Shown here: one piece after another, positions 22,641 through 34,349 of the stretch
Numbering within the stretch: position 1 is the first letter of the stretch
How the letters are laid out: each line of letters begins with the position of its first letter
NCBI RefSeq assembly: GCF_033807575.1
Contig: NC_084704.1
Coordinates: 7,711,056-7,775,055 of the forward strand
Direction of reading: 5' to 3'
Source: Cydia pomonella
Taxonomy: Eukaryota > Arthropoda > Insecta > Lepidoptera > Tortricidae
Length of the DNA: 64,000 nt
Position numbers and translations under genes: made by a program
The notes under the pieces: model-generated
The model's database searches: none
What the model saw: the letters and a program-made list of their open reading frames with translations, nothing else
Told to the model about the DNA's origin: nothing

Positions 22641-22834
22641 CATTGTTTGGTATGGCATGGCTTCTCTATAGTAATAATACTAAGAATAACTCAATTTTGA
22701 AAACCCATTTAGGTGAATTATGTAATATTAAACAGACGTTATTTACAGAGATAATGATGACAGATAACGTACAGTATATACCATATCGACCAAAAGTAGG
22801 TCCTGCTTCACCGCCCACCGGAATATAATTCAGC

Positions 22835-23080
22835 CTATATATGTTCCCACTACTGGGTACATGTCTCCTCTCATGCGCGAGAGGGTTTAGGCAATAGTCC
22901 CCACGCTGGCCCAATGCGAATTTTGAATTTCTTTGCGAATGTATGCAGTTTTCCTCACGATGTTTTCCTTCAGCGAAAAGCTAGTGGTACATATCAACTG
23001 ATATTCCGTACATAAGTTCGATAAACTCATTCGGATTGAAAGTCGGACGTCAGCTCCACTCGGCCACCACCGCTCCTCAA
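22835..23080 (-). mobile_element. SINE/LINE-derived repeat, reverse
   Basis: Starts AGCCTATATATGTTCCCACT and CTCTCATGCGCGAGAGGGTT, followed by CCTCACGATGTTTTCCTTCA and ATAAGTTCGATAAACTCATT, which resemble the body of the SINE at 10108-10434. The region ends with a degenerate tRNA-like segment without a clear B box. This looks like an older relative of the same SINE family joined to a LINE-type 3' end. Confidence 0.5.
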
Positions 23081-23674
23081 CGCGCTTCAACGGAAATGTT
23101 AATAATACCTACCTGTTCTTTTTTTATATAATACCTACCCAATTTTCACTTGTCGTAACGTCTGTATTGTTAACGTAGTCGTGCGCTCGTGCGTACATTT
23201 CTCAAATTGACCAATTCGCGCAATCGTTCGTTTTGTTATTGCTCTGTTATTTCCTATTGCCACCATAATACCCGACAATTTAACTTTTAATGAGGCGGTG
23301 GCCAATATGCTTGTTTTATTTTGTTCGTTTGTAGATAGTCGTGATTGGAAACATGACATGCACTATTAGTGTCATTTATAATCGTCCGAGTTGTCGAACA
23401 CTTTCTACGACTGTTCAGCATAATTGCCATCGTGTTATCACGACACAATAACATTGATTATGATATGATAATATTAGTTTCATCTCACGCACGAGCTTTC
23501 ATACTTCACTCACTTCACTATATTTGCCCTGGGGTGTTTCAATTTGTAAGTAATTATTTGTGCTACCTACAAATTAAAGCTTATTTGTAAAATAGATACA
23601 TCTGTTTTGGTAAAATCAGAGTGATGTTGATGTTATAGGTCTGTTTTACTTAGGCGATACAACGGAATCTACTT

Positions 23675-23869
23675 CTGTACCCCTAGTGTAACTTTGATCG
23701 ACATCATAACGTGACGAACGCGTTTGCGTTAAGTGTCATTTTGTATGAGATTTTTGACTTTCCAAAACGTCCCGCTTGGCGCGCTGTTCAAAAACCCATA
23801 CAAAATGAGACTAAACGCAAACGCGTACGTCACGTTTCAAAATCGAATTTAGTTACACTAGGGGTACTG
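23675..23869. mobile_element. Long-TIR MITE, copy 2 (195 bp)
   Basis: Same family and length as 11921-12115: CTGTACCCCTAGTGTAAC at the left, the identical centre CCAAAACGTCCCGCTTGGCG, and TACACTAGGGGTACTG at the right. The inner 120 bp are almost identical between the two copies; differences concentrate between the ends and the AACGTGACG block. An incidental 78-codon frame crosses it. Confidence 0.8.
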
Positions 23870-23959
23870 GTTATTAATAACTGTGACTGCAAGTTTTTTT
23901 CAATGGACTGGTTTGAATTGGTTAGTACCTACCTAAGTAAAAATTAATGTTTTTAAACT

Positions 23960-25110
23960 ACAAATTTTAGTAACCCTCTGAGTTAAGTGGTAAGACTGTA
24001 GTTAGAAATTATTGCGGACAGTTAGTGCCCTGACGTAGTGGTTAGGATACAAGCCTCAAAGCCTGAGTACTGTTTACTACTTACTTATACCTAAGTATTC
24101 AGACATATTTTTAGCAAGTATTTAAGTGCATCCATGGTCATCCATCTACGTAGATACTTCCTAAGTTACTGATGTAAACTTATTTTTGTGAATTAATTAA
24201 TAAGTCAAAGTAAATATAATAATTATTTATAATCATAATATTAACCTACCTATCCGTTTCCTAAATTAACAGGAAAATAATAATCAAATATTACTTTTTC
24301 GGGTGATTCAAACGGATTATAAAACACGCCTACAGACTGGAGTCTGTCTGTACCTATTAAGAAGGAACGCCATAATTCATGGTTAATCCTCTAACGTTCA
24401 TTTTAATTCACTCTAAGAGAGTCAACATCAACATATTATTTTAGCAGCACCGTGTAATAAAGTACCTATGTAGTTACCGATTTTTCAGCTAAGTTAAATG
24501 TAGGATTCAATTGTAACTTTCCATAATATATACCGTTGCCTCAGAATACCGCAAGAACTTAATCGATAATTTTATTTTATCGCGTTAAACATTCGATTAT
24601 TTTCAATTAATCTTAAGTATTCTCAGACCTATTAACAACATTTATCCCAAAATTATTCACGCAATAATGCCTATAAAATTGTTAGCTCTCGCTCAAATTG
24701 CAAAGGTACCAAATGTTAATCAACAAAAACACCTACGACCATTGCCCGTGCCTGAGGCAAACAGAAGCGAAGTGAAACTTCCAATGCCAAGTTAGCTTGA
24801 CCCATCGTGGGGCGCTAGCATCATCTCATTATTCTGTTATCTATTCCAACAGTCTGTAATGTCATTCCCGACCGGAGTTCAAGCTAAATTGGTCACTGTG
24901 ATAGAAAGTGGCAACTTCGCCATATCAAGCGAGCAGTTTCCGAGACATTAAATATGATATTTAATAATTGCTTCATGGGATAACTCCTCAGCTTGATAAT
25001 ATTGCTAAATTAATTACAAAAACATGAGTGATTAAATAAAAGAAACATATGTCGATATTATCTTTAATCACGACCTTTGCTAATGGGAAAGAAGGTAGAT
25101 AGTATTTTAA
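23960..25110. other. Unrecognised AT-rich stretch
   Basis: No gene or element recognised. CGTAGTGGTTAGGATACAAG near 24033-24052 resembles a tRNA-like A-box but no B box follows. Confidence 0.3.
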
Positions 25111-25114
25111 AATT

Positions 25115-25187
25115 ATGTAAACCCAAATAAACTTACCAGCTTATTTGGGTTTACATGAATCTACTCTCTTAAAAAAAGTAGATTCAT
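25115..25187. repeat. Two adjacent perfect hairpins
   Basis: ATGTAAACCCAAATAA (25115-25130) and TTATTTGGGTTTACAT (25141-25156) form a perfect 16-bp stem with a 10-base loop. Directly next, ATGAATCTAC and GTAGATTCAT (25155-25164, 25178-25187) form a perfect 10-bp stem with a 13-base loop; the two share two bases. No tail of T residues or host gene is near. Confidence 0.8.
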
Positions 25188-25319
25188 TTCTACAAGAGGC
25201 TTCCTGCTCTTAGCAACTAGAGCAAGTCATATATCATTTACTTATAACTTAGGGACGAGCAATTCATTTTTGAAATATACGTTATACCTTTTCATAAAAA
25301 AAAAATTGTTCTTTGCACT

Positions 25320-25770
25320 TAAAAGAAAAATCGCTGTATCGCGATGGTAAGCCTTTGCGCGAGAAACTGCCTGCGCGAGGGTCTCCCGTTGCCTCTTTCA
25401 ATCGCTTTCCAAGCTCCCTGTGGAGCCCACGCGCACCTTTGTCCCACAGACCAAGTGTCTCGACATCGACACCAGAAGGTACGAATTCGTAACTAATGCC
25501 GAGACAGCTATATTTATTAGTTTCAAAGCCCTCTTGGACGTCGGCCGCAGTCTCGGCGTTTCTGCTGGTCGGTGACAAGTAGGACGCTTTCAGCGTATCG
25601 GTGCAGGTAGCGCACGGCCCAACCTCCAGGGGATCAACGACATCCCGTCGGGACGCCTGCCATCGTCCCGCACGATGTGGGGCTCCAGAGCTGCGGGGAC
25701 GTTGGGGCTGACGTGCGCCCTTCTAAGGATGTCGTTGAGTGCCGCATGACGAGGTAGGCGGCCGGCGCCC
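25320..25770 (-). pseudogene. LINE polyprotein C-terminal relic
   Basis: On the minus strand, one frame reads RHAALNDILRRAHVSPNVPA, then ALEPHIVRDDGRRPDGMSLI and PWRLGRAL. After a frameshift it continues TLKASYLSPTSRNAETAADV, then KYSCLGISYEFVPSGVDVET, LGLWDKGARGLHRELGKRLK and EATGDPRAGSF, before another frameshift. The blocks NVPA.LEP...DG.RPDG, FVP..VETLG..G and TGDPRAGSFLAQRL are typical of the region after the reverse transcriptase in a group of invertebrate LINEs. The segment is clearly richer in G+C than its neighbours. Two frameshifts and a missing RT domain show it is dead. Confidence 0.7.
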
Positions 25771-25993
25771 GAAGAGCAAGCAAGCCCGTTGTGCCCCAGA
25801 AGAGAAATTTAAGTTCAGCCCAGCTTTCCAGGCACTCTTGGCTGCCTCCAAGCACGCGATCTCGCTTTTTAAATTATGTATAATTTATGTGTGACAATTT
25901 TAGCCTTTACAATCACAGTTTGGCGATTTTCTTTACATAAAAAATGGGCAATTTAACCCATTTATTCCTTATTCTATAAAGTATCACTTCAAA

Positions 25994-26821
25994 TCCTGCA
26001 ACTCCCTGCTACCTCGAAGAGCGTTTGTCTTATCTTTTCTGTTAGATTACTGTTAGATCCTCTCAAAATGTGCTCCTATCTGTGCCATCTTCCTCTTCCA
26101 GATTTTTTAATTGCTCATTTACTTTTCAAGCTATTCGACTATGGAACTCTCTCCCTGTTGAGTTAGACGTTCTCAATCTATTACCTCCTTCAAATCAAAC
26201 AAACCTTAAGGAATACTATCTTTCCCTTCCTTAGTTTTTTTTTTATTTTTATTAATGACACTGTTTCATACTAACTTAATCAGGCTTTAGTAACAAATAA
26301 TGACGTGGCAACGCGGCGAGCGTGTTGGGCTCCTTTGCATCTGGAGGGACGCGGGGCGAATTTCGGTAAGTAATCGTTTTTGAGTTTGTTAGTTTTTAAT
26401 TTAGGTTAAGATTTTTGTAAGTAGATTTTAAGATTTTCATTTTGTATCTTTGATTATCATCATTTTTTTTAATGTCACTGTTGTTTCTTTATTTAATAAA
26501 TATTTGATATGTATGTATGTCTATGTATGTTTTATGGTTAGACATATTTAAGTATGTTTATTCATATTAATATCTGGTGTTTTTTGGTTATATTCAATTC
26601 AACTTTTAATTATTATTATTTATTTTTTTGTTGCTGCTTTCCTTTGTGCCACCTACCGTATATTCTAATTTTATTGTCTTCGATACCCAATGGTAGTCTG
26701 TAAGAGATCGCTCTTGAGTGGAAAGACCGCCTGTTGTTACTTCTATCAAATTGTCTTTGTTTGTTTCTGTGCATTTATTGTAAACTATGTGAGGTGTGAA
26801 TAAAGAGTATTATATTGTATT
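25994..26821 (+). mobile_element. 5'-truncated LINE insertion with 13-bp target duplication
   Basis: The insertion is bounded by the perfect repeat GTATCACTTCAAA at 25981-25993 and 26822-26834. Near its start a frame reads SFTFQAIRLWNSLPVELDVL and, after a short gap, LKEYYLSLP then stop (about 26118-26236), the usual C-terminus of CR1/Jockey-type LINE ORF2. A 580-bp 3' UTR follows and ends with AATAAAGAGTATTATATTGT and an ATTGT-type tandem tail. This is a complete, 5'-truncated target-primed insertion on the plus strand; only the tail of the ORF was copied in. Confidence 0.85.
26118..26236 (+). pseudogene. LINE ORF2 C-terminal fragment
   Basis: Coding remnant inside the 25994-26821 LINE insertion: residues SFTFQAIRLWNSLPVEL then, after a degenerate PPSNQTN tract, NLKEYYLSLP and a TAG stop. 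LWNSLP is the widely conserved block near the end of insect LINE ORF2. It lacks a start and any catalytic domain. Confidence 0.7.
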
Positions 26822-27184
26822 GTATCACTTCAAAGCAGGCCGTCATACATTTTTTTGCATAGTCACTCACTGCACTAGCTTACCCTACTATTTCAAATTC
26901 GACAAAATTATAAAGTTTGAAAGGCTTTATCTCTGAAACTAATAGGTCTACAGAGACAATTCTAGTCTCGTATTGTAGCAAATTTAATCTACTTTAAACA
27001 AGCCTTGAGAAGGTACTATCAAAAACTAGTCATTTAGGGTCATAACTTATAATAAAAAAAAACAGGAAATATTCGCGGTTTTCTTGATTTTTGTCAAAGT
27101 TGCGTCGGTGCTCGAGGTTACAAACATGGATTATTCAATGGGCTAACATCATAAAGAAGTCTGCAAAGTTAATGTATAAAGTTA

Positions 27185-27345
27185 CTATATAATTATAATT
27201 GTGAATTAAACCGCTGAACGGACTTAAATAAAATTTTGTATGGAGATAGTTTAAGGCCTGGGAAAGGACATATTAGGATACCTAGTTTTCTCAATAATTT
27301 ATCATCAATCTACGCAAAGGAAGTCGCGAGTAAAAGCTAGTAATA
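27185..27345 (+). repeat. Dispersed moth repeat (ACCGCTGAACGG type)
   Basis: AACCGCTGAACGGACTTAAA, ATTTTGTATGGAGATAGTTT and GAAGTCGCGAGTAAAAGCTA occur in this order, a combination I recognise as a common repeated segment in moth DNA. The class is unknown to me. Confidence 0.4.
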
Positions 27346-27797
27346 GGTAATCATGCACTGATTAACATTGTTACATAAACCATACTTAACAGGTGTAAAT
27401 AGGTACTAATTGTCCATATCTTTAGCTAAACATTCGACCCACATTCTATGATTGACCACGCATACCTCCATTGTTTCTTGGATGTTATAATAGCAAGTAT
27501 TTCTCACGGTATCGTCTGCCTGGATTGTACTAATTAATACATACAACAAGAGTTTCCATAAGACTTCATTTACCTAGGTTATAAACTGTTCAACTGTTAT
27601 AATGAAATATGTAAGTTAATAAGTTGCCAGAGTTCCCAAGGAAGGACGTCAATGTCTCTCTAAACACAATGATTGCATTGATTACTTTACCTAATCGGGC
27701 CGATATTTTATTTGCTGTCGATTTTTTTCGTTAGGTTTCGATGTAATTTCGTTATTTTGAAGAGCTTCTAATTCTAGGTCGTAATTGTATAGTACAT

Positions 27798-27918
27798 TAC
27801 GATACAAGTGCGAAAAATAGGAAATTCGAAACGAGTGGCGATAAATTAAAACACGACCGAAGGGAGTGTTTTAAATCGACACGAGTTGCGAATTACCTAT
27901 TCGCACATGTATCGTACA
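27798..27918. mobile_element. Foldback MITE A
   Basis: TACGATACAAGTGCG at the left pairs with CGCACATGTATCGTA at the right. The arms continue with TTCGAAACGAGTGGCGAT against ATCGACACGAGTTGCGAA to a centre of ACACGACCGAAGGGAGTGT. Confidence 0.6.
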
Positions 27919-27921
27919 ACG

Positions 27922-28019
27922 TTTTACAGTACATATGGCCCTTTAAATGTTCGACACAGTAACGTAATATGCTACTTCTCGCACTAGTGCTATAAAGTAG
28001 CCCCATATGTACTGTAAAA
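27922..28019. mobile_element. Foldback MITE B
   Basis: Perfect 17-bp ends: TTTTACAGTACATATGG (27922-27938) and CCATATGTACTGTAAAA (28003-28019). It directly follows MITE A, so the two may be modules of one element. Confidence 0.6.
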
Positions 28020-28625
28020 TAAGTTTTTGTAACTCTGAGGAGGATTCATTAGGACATAGGCACGATGAATTAGCGCTTGTTTTACAAATAGGCAACTACA
28101 TCTATCCATCAAATTGTATCGAAATCTGACGGAAAAACCAAAATAAACAAAAAAAAATCACACTAAAGCACTAGCCGCTTGGCTATAGGCTGCGGTGGCC
28201 GCTTACTATCATGCGTTTCATGCGTTCACTTCTATTAGTTGTGTACGACAGTGGCGCCTGTCTAGCGACTATGGGACAGGTACGCTACCCTGTCTTAGAT
28301 ATAGTTATTTGACTTACGACAGGTGTCGAATTGGCCAGTTAAAATTTTGTTGTAGGTAGTTTATTTCGTTAGATTTGATATATTATTGTTATATGGTAAT
28401 TTTGGAACATTTAATTTCACATTTTTTGTCACGATGCGCGCGATAATCATTTTCAGTTCCTTCATCTCGCATTTAGTTCAGTTAGTATTTCAATTTCTAT
28501 GTACATTTATTATTATTCTCACTTCACACATAGCCAATGTCAATAATTAATTTAAATCAGAAATACAGGTTTAAATTCTCAATTTAATAGTTTAGTTACA
28601 CGCCCTACCTACGTTTAGCTATTTT

Positions 28626-28759
28626 CAAATAGCTTAACAAAAAGAGATATATCTTTATGTATATGCGAACTTTAGAGATATATCCTATTAGGAAAAGTAT
28701 TCCAGGGTGGCAGATATATTTGGTGCGGTGTTTCAACTGCTACTTTTGATGCTGACAAT
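28626..28759 (+). mobile_element. Mariner-like MITE, copy 3 (right part)
   Basis: AGCTTAACAAAAAGAGATAT, GAAAAGTATTCCAGGGTGGC and CTACTTTTGATGCTGACAAT match the right three fifths of the element at 61956-62175 and of copy 1. The left terminus is lost. Confidence 0.65.
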
Positions 28760-29605
28760 ACCTTCAATGACAGACATTATTAAACGAATCACGAATGAAA
28801 GTTCACACCAGTCACCCGTAGCATTACGCAAGTACCGGAGCGATTCAAATTATAATACCCATGTAATTTAACGTTTCTCCAAATGCAACGAAACGTTTGA
28901 TGATAATGATGAGTCCACCGTCGCACTGAGTTAGCCTCTGGCCAATATATTCTATCACTCGATTATGAACCTTAGCTTACCGGCTTAAGGTTGCAAATTA
29001 TCTTACATGTAAGCTTTTGTGAAATGTTTCAAAGACAACATTCCACTGATGATGGACAATAAAGTTTATTCAGAAATGTGGAGTAAATTACCATAGTAAT
29101 TGTATTGTTACTTCACAACTTTGTACCCGAGTACTGTTAGAGTTTATTCTGGTATCTCCTCTTAAATTGCAGCTTAATGTACCTACTATTTTACTGCTTT
29201 TGATAGAGCAACCGATGTAAAGTAGCAATTATTATAATTTACCTAGTACCTTTATTGACTTAGTATTTCGAGGTCGGTGAAATTATGGCTTTTTAACACG
29301 CAGTAGCTATTAGAAAAGCTGATAGTTGTATGACTGATGACAGACTCCTTTATAATATTTTTATTTTGACTGACTCAATGCAACTTTCACGTATTTATAC
29401 GTAGAAATCATTACATATATAGTAATAGAATTACACCTATCATACGATTCACTGCTATAAACTAAAGTTTAATAGGTAGGTGGCTGGCAAAATTGCGCGT
29501 CCATCCTAGTTTTGCTGCATATATGTGCTGTTTGAATGACCTCCCTACCGAAGTTTTCCCAAGATTCTACAGTATGGAGTTCTCCAAAAAAGTAATGTAC
29601 AGGTT
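28760..29605. other. Unrecognised stretch
   Basis: No gene or element recognised. Confidence 0.3.
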
Positions 29606-29608
29606 TTT

Positions 29609-29730
29609 AAAAGGTCGGCAACGCGCATGTAACACCTCTGGAGTTGCAGGCGTCCATAGGCTCCAGTGACTACTTACCATCAGGCTGGCAGTATGACTGT
29701 TTGCCACCGACGTGGCATTAAAAAAATATA
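29609..29730 (+). mobile_element. LINE 3'-end fragment
   Basis: AAGGTCGGCAACGCGCATGT, GGAGTTGCAGGCGTCCATAG and TTTGCCACCGACGTGGCATT followed by an A-rich tail match the last 120 bp of the repeat at 3950-4310. Confidence 0.6.
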
Positions 29731-30790
29731 TATTCGCACTTCGCAGCCAACGCTAACAAACGAATTTTGCATTTTAGGCATGAGCTAGACAAGAATAACT
29801 TATATGTTTTACAAAGGTTTAACTTTTGAATCTTAATATCTTTAATTGCTTGGAATAAATGGCTCTTAAAGTTAGGTGCAAATTGTAAACTCTTACTACA
29901 ATAATCACAGGTATTAAGACTATTAAGATAGCCAGAAAGGCATAACCGAGCCGGAACGAGAACATACCTTGTAGTTACCGTGGCCTTAATAAAGCATTTC
30001 TTAAATTAGCGTCAACTACAAACATGGCGTTTAATGTGTTCCTGTAACTAAAACCAAGAGAAAGTCTGTCTACTGCAAGAGCGTAACTGCAGAATTACCT
30101 TGTTTGACTTATCTTAGAGTCTCTGCTTTGCCGAAGTTTCTACCGTGTACATCTTGTGTACCTACCCAATAATAAATAATGTGTGTAGGTCAGATATATA
30201 TATTTTATATATATTCCTCGAGAACTTAGGTAAAAATCGTAAAAATGAAGATATCAAATAGGTACTACAGTTTTGAACTATTAAGTAAATCAAAAATCCA
30301 AATCAATAAAAATCAAAAAGCATTTATTTCGTTAAATAGTATACAACATAACACATTCATGATTGGGACTTCCTAGTAAGTATGTATAATACCTGCGACA
30401 GGAAGCCCCGCTCTTCTACATTTGTCTAGGACATTTATACACGATAAAGTCTAACATTGTGCAAACGGCTATTATTTTAAGTAAAAGAAAATAATAACTT
30501 ACATAATATTATAATACTATTAAGTAAATAGATGCTTCAATCCATTAAGTGTTCTTTAATTAAATTAGCTCTTGCCTAAATAATAAATGATTTGAAACAT
30601 CTACCTTTTGTTTTATGTCCCAGATACTGAAAGCTGAAATGATAGTTTGAATGTCCCATTTGTCCAATTTGATTTAGGTAATATTTTATGTATTTAATGG
30701 CAAAGAAGCATTGAGATATATGTCAATGCAAAGAAGCGTTTGTTAACCGACACAGCATGCTGGATACGTGCTTATGATAACAGTGGAGGA
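29731..30790. other. Unrecognised stretch
   Basis: No gene or element recognised. Confidence 0.3.
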
Positions 30791-30792
30791 CC

Positions 30793-31019
30793 AGGGGGCT
30801 GATTTTAGGATTTCGAGCGCTCGAATTCATCACTCGGAAATCTGTGGAAAACGGCGAATTGATATTTTAGAAATACGAGCAATATACATTGGGAATCTAG
30901 TGGTATTTATTTTCCACTCGTTTTCAATTATATTAGTAGAATTTAAATGCCTAGTAGTGGAGATAAATTGAAGGGAACTACACGAAATCGAGCAGTCGAA
31001 ATTCAAAAATCGGTCCCCT
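30793..31019. mobile_element. Foldback MITE 'GGGGCCGATTTTT', uninterrupted copy
   Basis: The left end GGGGGCTGATTTTAGGATTT with TCGAGCGCTCGAATT pairs with the right end GTCGAAATTCAAAAATCGGT then CCCC. Inner arms GAATCTAGTGG...CCACT and CTAGTAGTGGAGAT are conserved in the interrupted copy at 35402-36056. Confidence 0.65.
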
Positions 31020-31027
31020 GTGCGAAA

Positions 31028-31315
31028 TCGCTTTTTCATACAAATGTGGTCCTCATTTTCCTCTCTGGGTATTAGCATCATTGAAAATATCTTGACACAA
31101 TTTGTTGTACATCGACCACAACTATGTCCCTACGTTAGATTTTTACTCCAAATTTTTACAATAATCAAAAAATCGAAAAAAGTTAAACGTAGGGGCATAG
31201 CTATTGTTAATATAAATCAAATTATATAAAAATATTTTCCATAATGTCAATATCCAGAGGGGAAAATGGGGACTACGTTTGTATGGAGAAGCGGCCGTCC
31301 CCTTTCCTCTTAAGA
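31028..31315. mobile_element. Foldback element adjoining the previous one
   Basis: Outer arms: ACAAATGTGGTCCTCATTTT and CCTCTCTGGGTATT against AATATCCAGAGGGGAAAATG and GGGACTACGTTTGTATGG. Inner arms: ATGTCCCTACGTTAGATTTT against AAGTTAAACGTAGGGGCAT. Ends with TTTCCTCTTAAG, shared with 12826-12895 and the 46128/50843 family. Confidence 0.6.
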
Positions 31316-31756
31316 AACAATTGGGGCTCTAAGATTTCTGAAACTTTATAACCACTTGTTAATTTGAAATACTATGTTATTGTACTCAGTACAGTATGTC
31401 CTCCTATCATATTTTATCAGAATGATAAACTAGTGATAAGGTAACAACCATGCAGTCATATTTCTAACCACCTACGCGCGCGATAAAACTATAAATATAA
31501 ATAATTAGGTTAGTTGAGTCGCCATGTTTGATAACTTGGATAACGCAAAGACTTCTCCAGATACTTTAAGTAGGTACTTTGCCAAAAATTTACCAGATAC
31601 TTTAAATTGGGAACTTGCCAAAAATACAGATGGACATTTTTACCATTTTATTAAATTTAGTTTTCAATTTAGTCATATTTGCGTGTGTTTATTACACTAA
31701 AGACACGACACCTCCTGTCAAATATACCTACTTAATAAATATTGTTAAGGCCCCTT

Positions 31757-32352
31757 AGCGTGTTCTTTCGTGTGAGCGAGAGGGATATGCGTGCTCGGGA
31801 CCGCAGATATCGTGTTTTTGATTTTTAATTTGTTGTAAGTTTTTAACAACAAAAAAGTATTCGACGAGTTCATCAATTGAAGATTAACAAAAAAAATACG
31901 CATTTTTGAACCCAATTTCCATATTTTTAGCTTTTCTTCATAAATAAATTGTTAAAATTTTAAAGTGCTTTTTAGATCTACATGTGTTCGTGAATTTTTT
32001 TCTATCGAGCGAAAGTCCAAAAATCCTAATACGACTCGTAGAATTCACTAGAGAAAATTTTTCCCTGTACTTGTAGTGTAAGACGATATTACTAGCCAAA
32101 TTTCATAGCTCTAGCTCAACAGGAATTATGAATTTTGATTCCCTTGAGGGTGTTGAATTTTTTTGCTTTTGCGGTATAAACGGCCTCACCTATCTTTTTT
32201 TACGTTTACTTAGATTAGAAGTTTGATTTTTTCACAGCTTAAAGGGTTGTTTAAATTTCAACTCGATACCTCCACGCGCCGGTCGCACAAGAAAGTGATA
32301 CTATAAGGGCTCCGTTTTTTTCTCCTTTTGAGGTACGGAACCCTAAAAATAT
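31757..32352 (-). repeat. Dispersed repeat ending in TACGGAACCCTAAAA
   Basis: The right border GAGGTACGGAACCCTAAAAA is a hallmark of a very abundant moth repeat. Its opposite-strand form TTTTTAGGGTTCCGTAG opens the repeat at 47396. The left border here is uncertain. The interior has TTTCATAGCTCTAGCTCAAC and the 3'-like CTATAAGGGCTCCGTTTTTT. Non-coding. Confidence 0.5.
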
Positions 32353-32354
32353 AC

Positions 32355-33078
32355 CTGAAAAACAAACCTTCATTGGTACATTAGGTTGCGTAAATTAGTT
32401 AGCAGATTGCCTATAGATGGCGCTGTACACAATTATACTTAATTACTTATACGACATCAAAAATCTCTCGTTTAATAGTTGCAAGAGATAATTCAAAGTT
32501 TGTACGAAACCCTCGGTTCGCCAGAAAAACGAACTCGCATTTAACCGGTTTTATTGAAAATGTAAGAGCGTTCGAGGGGATAAAATTAACAAATAAAACT
32601 CGGCTTAAAAATTACACGTCGTCGGCTACCATGAAGCAATTATTTATTCCTGTTAGTGTAAATAACAGGATTGAGTATTAAACACCGCAGATGGTGGCTA
32701 CACGACACGAGGCAATGACACTGTAATGATTAATCTCTTCCGGGTCTTCTCTGCCTATGACCAATAAAACACCTGGATAAACATATCGATAATTATGCAA
32801 GAATGACTTCCTAGCGTTGTAGGTACACGTATTGGCAAGAACGTCTACATAAAATGCTCGTTATGTGTACCTCTACTACAATTGGTATTTGGCATGAACC
32901 ACATTGGTATTTGGGTATGCACATTTCATATGTTAGTCATTTTTGTCTCACAAATATCAATTTTTGCCTCTTTCGCCTCCAATCTCCTCTATGCTCTAGC
33001 GACAAATGCGTAGCGACATTTTACTCCCACGCGACGATGGTGTGAATTCTGTACTTTTTCTACTACGTAATATCTATT
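32355..33078. other. Unrecognised stretch
   Basis: No gene or element recognised; a 63-codon frame at 32854-33045 has no domain. Confidence 0.3.
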
Positions 33079-33083
33079 AGCAC

Positions 33084-33262
33084 TAGCGACCCTCCCCGGC
33101 TTCGCACGGGTAAATCTTAACAAATTATAAACCTAAACCTTCCTTAAGATCACTCTTTTGATACCGAGGTGAGAACCGCATGAAGTTCCGTTCAGTAGTT
33201 TTTGAATTTGTCGCGAACATACAGACATATAGACAGACCAGCGAGGGACTTTGTTTTATAAG
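33084..33262 (+). repeat. Dispersed repeat 'CCCCGGCTTCGCACGGGT', copy 1
   Basis: CCCCGGCTTCGCACGGGTAA, AAGATCACTCTTTTGATACC, AAGTTCCGTTCAGTAGTTTT and GGGACTTTGTTTTATAAGAT. A second copy lies at 62367-62535. The repeat is common in insect DNA; its class is uncertain. Confidence 0.6.
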
Positions 33263-34345
33263 ATATAGCTACACTTATCTAGGAGGAATTCGAGAAAGTA
33301 TTAAAAATAACTGTTAGTCTTGGGATCTTGGTTGGAATGCGATTAAATAAACATTACCAGTCAAATAATTGGCAATTGCATAGATATAAAGAAGGTAAGT
33401 ACATATAGTTTATTAATTACCTTAAACCCAACATATGACCGGATATTAAAACCCACTACTGCGGGACAGCAAAATGCTGCCGAGGTCTGGTGCGGTCGAA
33501 CGTTGTACAGGCTACGTAATAGAATAATAAAGTTCTAAATAATTGTACACAGAGCTTATTAGATAGTTCAGGTGCCTATTTATTTAATACCTATGTACGA
33601 GTATTTGTACCTTTTATATGTGGTGTTTACGAGAAAACTGCAGCTTTAGCTGCTAAATGCTGACATCTAGATGAGATCACGCTCACAATAAGCCTAGGCA
33701 CATCATGTCTTTAGTTTATGCACTCGATAAGATAAGTGGACGGTAACCATACGAGTAGGTACAGCTGTGTACTTCGAACGTAAACAATGTCTCATGAGGA
33801 CGAGATAACCCGCTGAATCACTGTTGTTGAGTTAATTTGATTGGGGTTAATTTATTTGCAAAGGTTGCTTTAATCGAAAAATCTATTTTGTTTCGTAAGG
33901 GTTTATTCAGAATTCAGATCGGGACAATCACGGATATAAATCTTGATTAAATCTTAAGATCAACATTGCAACGTTGGCGCGAATCCCGAAAAACCTCTAA
34001 CAAAAGCTAAAGGCCATACGATATTTGCAATTGTTAATTTGAAGCCTATGCATAATTCCTATGAGGCCCGTTAATTCGCAATTCGCATGTACCATAGCCA
34101 GTTTTAAAAGTTGCTTCCTTATAAAAAGCACACATGGTTACTTATCTGTTTATGCATATCTCAGTAACTCCTTGAGGTAATTTAATAGATGCTTGTAACC
34201 TATACTATAAGCCATTAAAAGCTTTCTTTTCAACTCCGTTTTCTAGATATATCCTATTTTCGCTTATATTAGGTACAGGCTTTAATAAAAACGGCCCCCT
34301 GAGGTATCAGGTAGGTCGTAACGTGCCTAAAATGCACAAATACAA
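33263..34345. other. Unrecognised stretch
   Basis: No gene or element recognised. Confidence 0.3.
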
Positions 34346-34349
34346 ATTA

